Under the pieces are notes generated by a model, which ran no database searches, had not been told where the DNA came from, and saw only the letters and a program-made list of their open reading frames with translations. Position numbers and translations under genes: made by a program. From an uncultured Muribaculaceae bacterium (GTDB lineage Bacteria; Bacteroidota; Bacteroidia; Bacteroidales; Muribaculaceae), in NCBI GenBank assembly GCA_910584905.1, contig CAJUCQ010000061.1, positions 1 to 30,964 of the forward strand: a stretch of 30,964 nt of DNA. Direction: 5' to 3'. Positions 1 through 6,767 of this stretch are shown here, one piece after another; the stretch's first letter is position 1; each line of letters starts with the position of its first letter.

Positions 1-45
1 CCATGTCTCTGAATAGACATCGGACAAAGACTTGTTATAACCCAT
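1..45 (-). CDS. Possible N-terminus of a leftward gene cut by the window edge
   Basis: An ATG at 45 on the minus strand opens a frame without stops to the window edge, giving 15 residues that begin MGYNKSLSDVYSE. A TATCTTTG promoter element lies just upstream at 61-68, which would leave a leader of only about 10 nt. Too little is visible to assign a family. The true start could also lie further left, outside the window. Confidence 0.3.
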   Translation of the reverse strand, partial: MGYNKSLSDVYSETW

Positions 46-60
46 GATTCTTTTTGTCGA

Positions 61-68
61 CAAAGATA
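61..68 (-). promoter_or_regulatory. Bacteroidetes -7 promoter element, leftward
   Basis: CAAAGATA on the plus strand reads TATCTTTG on the minus strand, an exact TAnnTTTG match. It would fire toward the left window edge. A weak -33 candidate (CAA at 90-92 on the plus strand, TTG on the minus strand) lies about 21 nt upstream. Confidence 0.5.
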
Positions 69-118
69 CAACTCTTTTTCGGAGTTTGTCAATACGCTAT
101 CGCGGATGGTTGTACTAT

Positions 119-607
119 TCAAAGGTCAAATTTCAACACACCGTTAAGAGTAAGAATGTTTGAACCGTCTGAAAGTTTATAGTTGTTGAATTTCAGCGTT
201 ATGGCCGATGAAGTTATATCTTGTACGAGTATAGAACCTCCTTCTTCCTCATCGAAGATTGTTGCTGACGTTTGAGCCGTAAAGTATTTAACTTTAGCGT
301 TTGTTATAGTCAGCGATTGACCCTTAGATGAGTTGTTCACCGCTTTTGTGTCGATTGTCATTTCAACCCACGGATATTCTCCTTTTGAGGTTGAAAGTTG
401 AGCTTGGAAGGTTGCAACGTCCTGCGCTTCGATATTTTGAACCCATGCCCAATCATCGTTAGTACCAAAGGCAGTGCCGTTGATTGTGAAGGAACTTCTG
501 GAGTCGTTGCCTCCGTTGGGTTCATCGTCATCATCCCCGCACGAGGTAAGCGAGAATGACATTGTAGCAAAGAGTGCTACAAAGAAAAGGTAAAGATACT
601 TTTTCAT
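119..607 (-). CDS. Small secreted lipoprotein of unknown function
   Basis: This is a 162-residue protein. It has a lipoprotein signal peptide: MKKY start, hydrophobic core at about residues 5-18, lipobox LTSC with Cys23. An acidic GDDDD linker follows, which is typical of surface or periplasmic lipoproteins in Bacteroidales. The mature part is rich in Thr, Ser and Asn, suggesting a small beta-sandwich; I recognise no family. The ATG lies 3 nt beyond the stop of the upstream lipoprotein gene, so the two are almost certainly co-transcribed. The reading frame, lipobox and spacing are visible in the sequence; the fold is inference. Confidence 0.8.
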   Translation of the reverse strand: MKKYLYLFFVALFATMSFSLTSCGDDDDEPNGGNDSRSSFTINGTAFGTNDDWAWVQNIEAQDVATFQAQLSTSKGEYPWVEMTIDTKAVNNSSKGQSLTITNAKVKYFTAQTSATIFDEEEGGSILVQDITSSAITLKFNNYKLSDGSNILTLNGVLKFDL

Positions 608-610
608 AAT

Positions 611-1159
611 TTATTTGATTTTCTTTAAAGGTAATCTTTTTTCGGGATTTTTTGCATCTGCGGCTGAGGAGTTGTAATAAATCCATTCATTATTAATCCT
701 GGGATATCGTAATGTTTCTTCGCCACTTGGGAAAAATACTCTTGGAGCCTTATCAGAGAAGCTGAAGGCAGCATACTTCATGCTGTCATATTTGTACCAC
801 GAACCGTATGCCTTAACTCCGTCTCCTTTGGCTTTATTATATATGTAAGCCGTTTCGTCTCCATTTACTACTAAGACCCACGTATTAATATTGTCAGAGA
901 ACTCATAAGTGCCTTCTACATCACCTCCAAATGAATCTACACTCTTACTTTGAGAGCTACTACTGAAAGAGTCGTCATCAGAACAACTCTCGACTTTAGA
1001 TTCATTATTTCCATCTACTATTTTGTCTGATTGGATTTTACGAATGCTATCTTCCAGTTGGGCAATTCTGTCGGCTTCGGAAGAATTAGAATTACCTCCG
1101 CAACTTGCCACAACCAAAGACATCATACAAGCCACGAATATTAAAATTCCATTTTTCAT
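611..1159 (-). CDS. Small lipoprotein with short N-terminal coiled coil, unknown function
   Basis: This is a 182-residue lipoprotein. I placed the start at the ATG at 1159 because the next residues (MKNGILIFVACM) form a signal peptide ending in lipobox VASC, Cys20. The frame continues upstream to 1279, but that extension has no signal-peptide character. After a Ser/Asn-rich linker, residues about 28-45 (DRIAQLEDSIRKIQSDK) look like a short coiled coil. A very Ser-rich acidic stretch follows, then a C-terminal half of alternating aromatic strands (YEFSD, WVLVVNG, YAAFSF) that suggests a small beta-barrel or lipocalin-like domain. No family is recognised. It is the first gene of a two-lipoprotein operon. 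The upstream gap holds a possible promoter at 1451-1458. Confidence 0.78.
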   Translation of the reverse strand: MKNGILIFVACMMSLVVASCGGNSNSSEADRIAQLEDSIRKIQSDKIVDGNNESKVESCSDDDSFSSSSQSKSVDSFGGDVEGTYEFSDNINTWVLVVNGDETAYIYNKAKGDGVKAYGSWYKYDSMKYAAFSFSDKAPRVFFPSGEETLRYPRINNEWIYYNSSAADAKNPEKRLPLKKIK

Positions 1160-1272
1160 GTTCTTGTGATTTTGATTGTTTGTTAACTCTGTTAAGCCCA
1201 TTGTTGAGGTGTAGACAAATAAAAAACGTGGACTTTTTGCTTCGTCTACGTTTCGGAGGTATCGGCAAACAC

Positions 1273-1337
1273 CTTGCAATCATATACGAGTAAAAGCCCA
1301 CGGTTAACCGTGAGCATCAACTTTTACTCTTGATTGC
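1273..1337. repeat. Long imperfect inverted repeat around a CACGGTTAACCGTG palindrome
   Basis: GAGTAAAAG (1288-1296) pairs with CTTTTACTC (1321-1329). The outer arms GCAATCA and TGATTGC extend the pairing with a small bulge. Between them lies a perfect inner palindrome, CACGGTTAACCGTG (1299-1312). The whole could fold into a branched hairpin of about 65 nt. There is no adjacent T-tract, so a simple terminator is unlikely. A REP-like or MITE-like element is possible. Confidence 0.55.
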
Positions 1338-1450
1338 TTCATTAAAATTTTGCCGATTTTTCCGAAACAAGAATAAAGCTAACGCTTTCTATTTTATATG
1401 TCTTTATTGACTATGCTACATAGGCTGTTTGCAGTTTAGTTATTTGGTTG

Positions 1451-1458
1451 CAAAGATA
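1451..1458 (-). promoter_or_regulatory. Possible leftward -7 element for the lipoprotein operon
   Basis: CAAAGATA (plus strand) is an exact TAnnTTTG on the minus strand. If used, transcription would start near 1444 and produce a leader of about 285 nt before the ATG at 1159. That leader would carry the long hairpin. No clear -33 partner was seen. Confidence 0.4.
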
Positions 1459-1522
1459 CAAATAATTTTTGGTACTTTGATGTTTGCCAACCCACTATAA
1501 TTCATTTTCGGATTAAATTCGT

Positions 1523-1530
1523 TAACTTTG
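1523..1530 (+). promoter_or_regulatory. -7 element for the phosphatase gene
   Basis: TAACTTTG followed by C matches the Bacteroidetes -7 consensus. It lies about 45 nt before the ATG at 1575, a normal leader length. The -33 region is only weakly similar to TTTG. Confidence 0.6.
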
Positions 1531-1574
1531 CACTTATAATTGAGGTGTCCGACCTCATCAAGTAGAAAAATAAA

Positions 1575-2114
1575 ATGGTAAACCACAACGTAAACCATAA
1601 AACAATAGAACTTATTAACTCTTTGAAAAACAAAGAGAAAATAAGAATACTTTTTGTGTGCCTCGGCAATATCTGCCGCAGCCCCGCGGCGGAGGGCGTG
1701 ATGCGGGCCATTACCGACCGCCGCGGCCACCACGCCGACTGGATTATCGACTCGGCCGGAACGGGCAACTACCATATCGGCGAACTCCCCGACCGCCGCA
1801 TGCGCATCCACGCACAGCGCCGCGGCTACGAACTCACCCACCGCTGCCGTCAGGTGCGTAGCGCCGACTTCGACGATTTCGACCTCATAATCCCCATGGA
1901 CGCCTCCAACGAGCGCAATCTCCGCGCCCTCGCGCCGAGCGCCGGAGACGAAGCCAAAATCATCCCTATGGCCTCGTTCGTGCGCACTCTCGCCACCCGC
2001 TACGACCATATCCCCGACCCCTATTACGAAGGCGCCGAGGGCTTCGAGCTTGTCCTTGACCTTCTTGAGGATGCCTGCGAGCATCTCTTCAGCCTCCTCT
2101 CAGCCAAAGAATGA
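1575..2114 (+). CDS. Low-molecular-weight protein-tyrosine phosphatase
   Basis: This is a 179-residue cytosolic phosphatase. It carries the complete family signature: the P-loop C29-LGNIC-R35-S (CX5R, nucleophile Cys29, phosphate-binding Arg35) and the general acid Asp148 in DPYY. Family members are usually about 150-160 residues. The extra length is a Lys/Asn-rich N-terminal stretch of about 20 residues before the first strand (IRILFVCLGN), so translation could begin slightly later; I see no better ATG. Such enzymes dephosphorylate protein tyrosine or arginine and often act on polysaccharide-synthesis tyrosine kinases. No kinase is nearby to fix the substrate. The stop overlaps the next ATG in ATGA, so the two genes are translationally coupled. 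Confidence 0.9.
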   Translation: MVNHNVNHKTIELINSLKNKEKIRILFVCLGNICRSPAAEGVMRAITDRRGHHADWIIDSAGTGNYHIGELPDRRMRIHAQRRGYELTHRCRQVRSADFDDFDLIIPMDASNERNLRALAPSAGDEAKIIPMASFVRTLATRYDHIPDPYYEGAEGFELVLDLLEDACEHLFSLLSAKE

Positions 2115-2770
2115 AAGCACTCCGCATCGCAAGCTATCCGCTGATTGCATGCTGGCTCATCCTCGGGCTTTTCGCCGCAGCGCCCGCCGTGGCGGGCATC
2201 GGCGCGCACTGGCGCGATTACCTGTGGTTCGCCGGAGGCATCGCCGCCTACGCCGGTCTGAGGCAACTCAGCATTTTCAGCAAGAACGAAGGCTGGATGC
2301 AGGTGTTCAGCCACGAACTGGCACACACGACCGTAAGCCTCATGTTCATGCGACGCATCCACTCGTTCGCCGCCGGAGCGCGCGAAGGACGCGTTAGCTA
2401 CAGCGGCTCGGACGCAGGCGACCTCTTCATATCGCTCGCGCCCTATTGCCTGCCCCTCGCCACCTACATCCTGCTCCTGCTCCGCCTTCTGGGTGCGCAG
2501 GAACACCTCTACATCTTCGACATGCTCACGGGATTCACGGCCGCATTCTACACCGTGTGCTTCCGCGCCCAGACAGGCACCCACCAGAGCGACATCACCG
2601 ATCAGGGGACACTGCGCGCCTACATGTTTATCATCGCCGCACGAATATTCAACGCCACCGTCATAATCCTCTCCGTGCGCACGGGCCTGAAAGGAGCCCT
2701 CGCAAGCATCGGCGCGGACTATCTGGCCGCCCTCCGCTGCGCCGCCGCACACATCAGCGCCCTTTTTTGA
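2111..2770 (+). CDS. Multi-pass membrane protein with HExxH, M50-like metallopeptidase candidate
   Basis: This is a 219-residue protein with about five hydrophobic segments (residues about 8-30, 37-52, 105-125, 130-145 and 165-185). The motif H68-ELA-H72 inside a membrane-proximal segment (FSHELAHT) is the zinc-binding signature of M50-type intramembrane proteases. Asp residues in SDITDQG downstream are candidates for the third ligand. M50B-like proteins of this size occur across bacteria and have no assigned substrate. The gene overlaps the phosphatase stop by 4 bases (ATGA), suggesting one transcript. Peptidase activity is inference from the motif; a non-catalytic membrane protein cannot be excluded. 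Confidence 0.7.
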   Translation: MKALRIASYPLIACWLILGLFAAAPAVAGIGAHWRDYLWFAGGIAAYAGLRQLSIFSKNEGWMQVFSHELAHTTVSLMFMRRIHSFAAGAREGRVSYSGSDAGDLFISLAPYCLPLATYILLLLRLLGAQEHLYIFDMLTGFTAAFYTVCFRAQTGTHQSDITDQGTLRAYMFIIAARIFNATVIILSVRTGLKGALASIGADYLAALRCAAAHISALF

Positions 2771-2786
2771 ATTTAAGGGCTTGGGC

Positions 2787-2818
2787 TTTGGGCTTTTCAC
2801 GGGGAATTTGTAATTTTG
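2787..2818 (+). promoter_or_regulatory. trpS promoter (-33 TTTG / -7 TAATTTTG)
   Basis: TTTG at 2787-2790 and TAATTTTG at 2811-2818 are separated by 20 nt, an almost ideal Bacteroidetes housekeeping promoter. The predicted start near 2825 leaves a leader of about 13 nt before the ATG at 2838. No leader peptide or attenuator was seen. Confidence 0.75.
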
Positions 2819-2837
2819 CATTCCTAAACCTACACTA

Positions 2838-3932
2838 ATGAGCGAAACTAAACCTACAAAGAAAGAAATAGTGCTCAGTGGCATCCGTTCCACAGGCAAC
2901 CTCCATCTCGGAAACTACTACGGCGCCCTGCGCAAATTCGTGAAGATTCAGGACGACTACGACTGCAACTTCTTCGTAGCCGACCTCCACAGCCTCACCA
3001 CGCACCCCGACCCCAAACTCCTGCACGCCAACGTAAAAACCATACTCGCCGAATATCTCGCCGCCGGCATCGACCCCGACAAAGCCACGATATTCGTCCA
3101 GAGCGACGTCCCCGAAATATCGGAGATGTATCTCCTGCTTAACATGCACGCAGGCGTGGGCGAGCTCATGCGCACGGCCTCTTTCAAGGACAAGGCCCGC
3201 AAGGCCCTCGGCATCGGAGCACCCGCCGCCGACGGATCCGACGACGACGAAGCCTTCGAAAAACAGATTATCGGAGCCGAGACCAACAAGCGAGTCAATG
3301 CCGGCCTCCTCACCTACCCCACACTCATGGCCGTCGACATTCTGATTCAGATGGCCACGAAAGTACCCGTGGGCAAGGACCAGCTCCAGCACCTCGAACT
3401 GACACGCCGCTTCGCGCGCCGCTTCAACTCATTCTACGGCGTCGACTACTTCCCCGAACCCACCGACTTCGACTTCGGAGGCGCTCCCGTAAAAGTGCCC
3501 GGTCTCGACGGCTCGGGCAAAATGGGCAAGAGCGAGGGCAACTGCATCTACCTCATCGACGAACCCAAGGCACTGCGCAAAAAAGTGATGCGCGCCGTCA
3601 CCGACGAAGGCCCTCAGGCTCCGAACTCGCCGATGAGCGAACCCGTGGCCAATCTTTTCACGCTCCTTGAACTGACGTCGACACCCGAGGTCGTGAAACA
3701 CTTCCGCGATGCCTACGCCGACTGCTCGATTCGCTACGGCGACCTCAAAAAACAGCTCGCCGAAGACATCCTCGCCGTGACCACGCCCATCCGCGAACGC
3801 ATCACCGACATCGCCAACGACGACGCCTATATCGGTCGCGTCGTGCGCGAAGGTGCCGAAAAAGCGCGTGCCCGCGCGGCGCAGACCTTGGCCGGCATGA
3901 AAGAAATCATGGGCTTCAAGAAATTCTATTAA
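2838..3932 (+). CDS. trpS: Tryptophanyl-tRNA synthetase
   Basis: This is a 364-residue class Ic aminoacyl-tRNA synthetase that charges tRNA-Trp with tryptophan using ATP. The HIGH-equivalent motif is H24-LGN in a GNLHLGNYYG context. The KMSKS-equivalent loop is KMGKS at residues 228-232 (GSGKMGKSEGN). An Asp/Glu-rich insertion, DGSDDDEAF, at about residues 131-139 lies between the Rossmann halves and is common in Bacteroidales versions. The length is normal for the family. It has its own promoter at 2787-2818. A short GC hairpin follows the stop (3941-3963), so it may be a single-gene transcript, although rpoN begins only 55 nt later. Confidence 0.97.
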   Translation: MSETKPTKKEIVLSGIRSTGNLHLGNYYGALRKFVKIQDDYDCNFFVADLHSLTTHPDPKLLHANVKTILAEYLAAGIDPDKATIFVQSDVPEISEMYLLLNMHAGVGELMRTASFKDKARKALGIGAPAADGSDDDEAFEKQIIGAETNKRVNAGLLTYPTLMAVDILIQMATKVPVGKDQLQHLELTRRFARRFNSFYGVDYFPEPTDFDFGGAPVKVPGLDGSGKMGKSEGNCIYLIDEPKALRKKVMRAVTDEGPQAPNSPMSEPVANLFTLLELTSTPEVVKHFRDAYADCSIRYGDLKKQLAEDILAVTTPIRERITDIANDDAYIGRVVREGAEKARARAAQTLAGMKEIMGFKKFY

Positions 3933-3940
3933 GCGAGCCG

Positions 3941-3963
3941 CCGGCTGCCACGCGCAGCCGGCG
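3941..3963 (+). terminator. Short GC-rich hairpin between trpS and rpoN
   Basis: GCCGGCTG and CAGCCGGC form a perfect 8-bp stem with a 7-nt loop. It is followed by a C-run, not a T-run, so classical intrinsic termination is doubtful. It may act as a weak or mRNA-processing hairpin. Confidence 0.35.
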
Positions 3964-3987
3964 CTCTCTCCCCCCCCCGACAACAAA

Positions 3988-5466
3988 ATGGCCTCCGAGG
4001 ACACCGGTCTCAGACTCACGCAGGAACAACGGCTTCAGCAGCGTCTTTCGCCCCAGCAGGTGATGTTCGGGCGCCTGCTCGAAATGTCCGCGCCCGAAGT
4101 CGAGGACGAGGTGCGCCGCGAACTCGACGACAACCCGGCACTCGAACTCACAGACAGCGAAAGCTATGAGAGCCGCGGAGACGACGACTTCACCGAAACA
4201 TCCGAGGAGCTTCAGCGCGCTGACTACGGACGCAACGAAGACGTGCCCTTCTACACCGAAGGAAGCCGCGCCAGGCGCGGCTCCGCATCCGAGGGCTTCG
4301 ACCCGATGAGCATCGTCGAAGCCGAAGAACCCGACGAAGGCTCGCTGAACGCCGCCCTTACGGCGCGTCTGGGCGAGCTTGACCTCGACGACGACGACAG
4401 GCTGATTGCACGCTACATCATCGGCAACCTCGACGACAACGGCTACCTCCCGCGCACCCTCACGGCCATAGCCGCCGACATTGCCGCCGCCGAGGGAACC
4501 GACCCCGACATTGCAAGGGTGAGAAAAGTGTTCGCTCACATCCGCACCCTTGAGCCGGCCGGAATATGCGCCGTTGACCTCCGCGACTGTCTCCTGCTCC
4601 AGCTCGACCGCATGGACAAATCGCTCCCGCAACGCGTGGCCCGCGAAATAATATCCGACAATTTCGATATTTTCTCGAAAAAACACTTCGACAAACTCCG
4701 CTCGCGCCTCGGCGTCGACGAATCAACCCTTCAGGAAGCACTCACGCTCATCCGCGGACTCAACCCCAAGCCCGGAGCAATACTCGGCGGGAGCGCCGCC
4801 GCCGACCGCGCCGGACATATTATCCCCGATTTCGCCGTCGAACGCCAAGGCATCGACGGACCCTTCACGGTGACGCTCCTGAACCGCCCCCCCGAGCTCG
4901 CTATCGAACGAAGCTTTATCCCCGCATCCGCCCCCGACAAACCCGTGCAGAAGGACGCGGCGGCGCGCCGGCGGCAGGAAGCTCAGGCTTTCATCCGCCG
5001 CAAACACGACGATGCCGCTCTCTTCATCAAGATGCTCGCCGACCGCGGACGCACACTCATGGCCGTGATGGAAGCCATCGTCAGGCGCCAGCAGGCCTTT
5101 TTTGCCGGAGGAAACCCCACCGACCTCCGACCTATGATTCTGAAAGACATAGCCGGAGACACCGGGCTGGACATATCGACCGTGTCGCGCGCAAGCTCCG
5201 GAAAATACGTCGTGACGCCCCACGGCACCTATCCGCTGAAGCTCTTCTTCAACGAACGCCCCAAAGCCGAGGCCGAAACGTCGACACACGAAATCCTCGA
5301 GGCGCTACGCCTGCTGATTGAACACGAGGACAAATCCCGGCCGCTGAGCGACGAAGCGCTCAAAGACGCACTCGTGGCGCAGGGCTACGACATCGCGCGG
5401 CGCACCGTCGCCAAATACCGCGAACGCCTCGGCCTGCCCGTCGGGCGTCTGCGCAAGAACTTCTGA
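3988..5466 (+). CDS. rpoN: RNA polymerase sigma-54 factor
   Basis: This is a 492-residue alternative sigma factor that directs RNA polymerase to -24/-12 promoters and needs AAA+ activators. Region I is recognisable as a Gln/Leu-rich N-terminus (LTQEQRLQQRLSPQQVMF, then LLEMSAPEVEDEV). An acidic region II follows (residues about 50-110), then the core-binding domain (LDLDDDDRLIARYIIGNLDDNGYL; LEPAGICAVDLRDCLLLQL). The HTH region follows (DIAGDTGLDISTVSRASSGKYV). The RpoN box is ARRTVAKYRE at residues 470-479. The length is normal. No bacterial enhancer-binding protein is encoded in this window. It is followed within 67 nt by the PAP2-like gene. Confidence 0.97.
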   Translation: MASEDTGLRLTQEQRLQQRLSPQQVMFGRLLEMSAPEVEDEVRRELDDNPALELTDSESYESRGDDDFTETSEELQRADYGRNEDVPFYTEGSRARRGSASEGFDPMSIVEAEEPDEGSLNAALTARLGELDLDDDDRLIARYIIGNLDDNGYLPRTLTAIAADIAAAEGTDPDIARVRKVFAHIRTLEPAGICAVDLRDCLLLQLDRMDKSLPQRVAREIISDNFDIFSKKHFDKLRSRLGVDESTLQEALTLIRGLNPKPGAILGGSAAADRAGHIIPDFAVERQGIDGPFTVTLLNRPPELAIERSFIPASAPDKPVQKDAAARRRQEAQAFIRRKHDDAALFIKMLADRGRTLMAVMEAIVRRQQAFFAGGNPTDLRPMILKDIAGDTGLDISTVSRASSGKYVVTPHGTYPLKLFFNERPKAEAETSTHEILEALRLLIEHEDKSRPLSDEALKDALVAQGYDIARRTVAKYRERLGLPVGRLRKNF

Positions 5467-5533
5467 GGCCGCCCCCCACTGACAAACCGAGCGGCCGGAA
5501 CAAACGTTCAAGACTTATAACTCACCGAACCTG

Positions 5534-6214
5534 ATGACAGAACCCAACCCTTCCGCACCCACTCCTCCGAGCGGGAATAAAAAACTCCTCACGGCGGCCC
5601 ATATCCTCAGCGGCATCCTGTCGCCGCTTCTCGTGCCGACAATAGGCATGATTATCACCATGACCCTGACAGGCATGGTAATCCTTCCGGCCTCGACCCG
5701 CGCCGGGGCCACGCTCGGCGTGTTCTTCATCACGTGTATGCTTCCGATGTTTCTCATCTTCATACTGATGAAAGCGGGGAAAGTGTCGGACTTGTCGATA
5801 TCCAATCCCGCCGAGCGCGCCATCCCCTTTGCCGGAACCATACTCTGCTATCTCGGCGCGGCCCTCTACGTCTACACGCTCCACGCTCCGGTGTGGCTGA
5901 TGATATTCTTCATCGGCGCCGCGCTGGTGACGTCGCTCGCCATGCTCGTGACCCACCGCTGGAAAATCAGCGCCCACACCTCGGGGTTGGGAGGCCTCAC
6001 GGGCGCTCTCTGCTGGCTCGCATGGCAGGGCATGTTCGTCGTGTCAGGCCCGGCAGTGGTGTCATTCGTCCTGCTTATGCTCGGATGCGTCGCCTCCGCC
6101 CGCCTTATTCTCGGCCACCACACCCCGGCGCAGACAGCTGTCGGAGCGGCCACGGGCGCGGCAATCGAATTCGGGCTACTCTGGCTTCTCGGCTCCCCGG
6201 CGCTCAATTCCTGA
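5534..6214 (+). CDS. PAP2-like membrane phosphatase family protein
   Basis: This is a 226-residue integral membrane protein with about six hydrophobic segments. The arrangement matches the PAP2 superfamily. NPAERAIPF (about residues 96-104) resembles the first motif, AHTSGLGG the central SGH motif, and SARLILGHHTPAQ the C-terminal SRx5Hx3D motif, with its Arg and catalytic-type His kept but Gln where Asp is usual. Classical PAP2 enzymes dephosphorylate phosphatidate or undecaprenyl pyrophosphate at the membrane. Because the Asp and the strict SGH are altered, enzymatic activity here is uncertain. It sits between rpoN and purE, all on the same strand with gaps of 67 and 43 nt. Confidence 0.72.
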   Translation: MTEPNPSAPTPPSGNKKLLTAAHILSGILSPLLVPTIGMIITMTLTGMVILPASTRAGATLGVFFITCMLPMFLIFILMKAGKVSDLSISNPAERAIPFAGTILCYLGAALYVYTLHAPVWLMIFFIGAALVTSLAMLVTHRWKISAHTSGLGGLTGALCWLAWQGMFVVSGPAVVSFVLLMLGCVASARLILGHHTPAQTAVGAATGAAIEFGLLWLLGSPALNS

Positions 6215-6257
6215 CGGCGGCCCACCGTTCATAAAAAAACAAATCCTCTTATCATAT

Positions 6258-6764
6258 ATGACTCCTGTAGTAAGCATCATCATGGGAAGCACGTCCGACC
6301 TTCCCGTACTGCGCAAAAGCGCCGACATCCTCGAACAGCTTGAAATCCCCTTCGAAATGCACGCCCTGAGCGCACACCGCACTCCCCGCGAAGTGGAAAA
6401 ATTCGCAACCGAAGCTGCCGGCCGCGGCATCAAGGTGATTATCGCCGCCGCAGGCATGGCCGCCGCCCTCCCGGGCGTAATCGCCGCGCTGACGCCGCTC
6501 CCTGTCATCGGTCTGCCCATCGCCTCGACCCTTTCAGGCGTCGACGCGCTTTGCTCCATCGTGCAGATGCCCCCGCAGATTCCGGTAGCGACCGTAGGCA
6601 TCAACGCCGGGGCCAACGCCGCCGTGCTCGCCGTGCGCATCCTCGCTCTCGGTGATGAAGCCATTGCCGCACGATATGCCGACTTCTGCACAGGCCTGTC
6701 GCAGAAAGTGATAAAAGCCGACGCCGAGCTTGCGGCCCTCGAAGGTTACAAATTCAAGGTCTGA
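6258..6764 (+). CDS. purE: N5-carboxyaminoimidazole ribonucleotide mutase
   Basis: This is a 168-residue class I PurE, which converts N5-CAIR to CAIR in de novo purine synthesis. The diagnostic N-terminal loop MGSTSDLPV, the active-site segment SAHRTPREV containing the catalytic His, and the glycine-rich stretch AAGMAAALPGVIAALT are all present. The length matches octameric PurE proteins. No purK is adjacent. It lies 3 nt upstream of ispG, so the purine and isoprenoid genes are probably co-transcribed. Confidence 0.96.
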   Translation: MTPVVSIIMGSTSDLPVLRKSADILEQLEIPFEMHALSAHRTPREVEKFATEAAGRGIKVIIAAAGMAAALPGVIAALTPLPVIGLPIASTLSGVDALCSIVQMPPQIPVATVGINAGANAAVLAVRILALGDEAIAARYADFCTGLSQKVIKADAELAALEGYKFKV

Positions 6765-6767
6765 CAC

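Larger units (their letters stand above)
1160..1574. other. Gene-free interval with long hairpin and divergent promoter elements
   Basis: This 415-bp AT-rich stretch separates the leftward lipoproteins from the rightward phosphatase gene. It contains the inverted repeat at 1273-1337, a leftward TATCTTTG at 1451-1458 and a rightward TAACTTTG at 1523-1530. No credible open reading frame was found. The short frames present lack a start context or recognisable content. Confidence 0.7.

Noticed and set aside
1160..1279. N-terminal extension of the second lipoprotein to 1279
   Set aside because: It would bury the signal peptide 40 residues into the protein; the ATG at 1159 gives a proper lipoprotein signal.
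1105..1293. 62-codon plus-strand frame antisense to the lipoprotein start
   Set aside because: No promoter, no recognisable product, and it overlaps a well-supported signal peptide on the other strand.
2024..2899. 291-codon minus-strand frame opposite the M50-like gene
   Set aside because: Composition is typical of a shadow frame. The sense strand has an HExxH motif, membrane helices and a coupled start.
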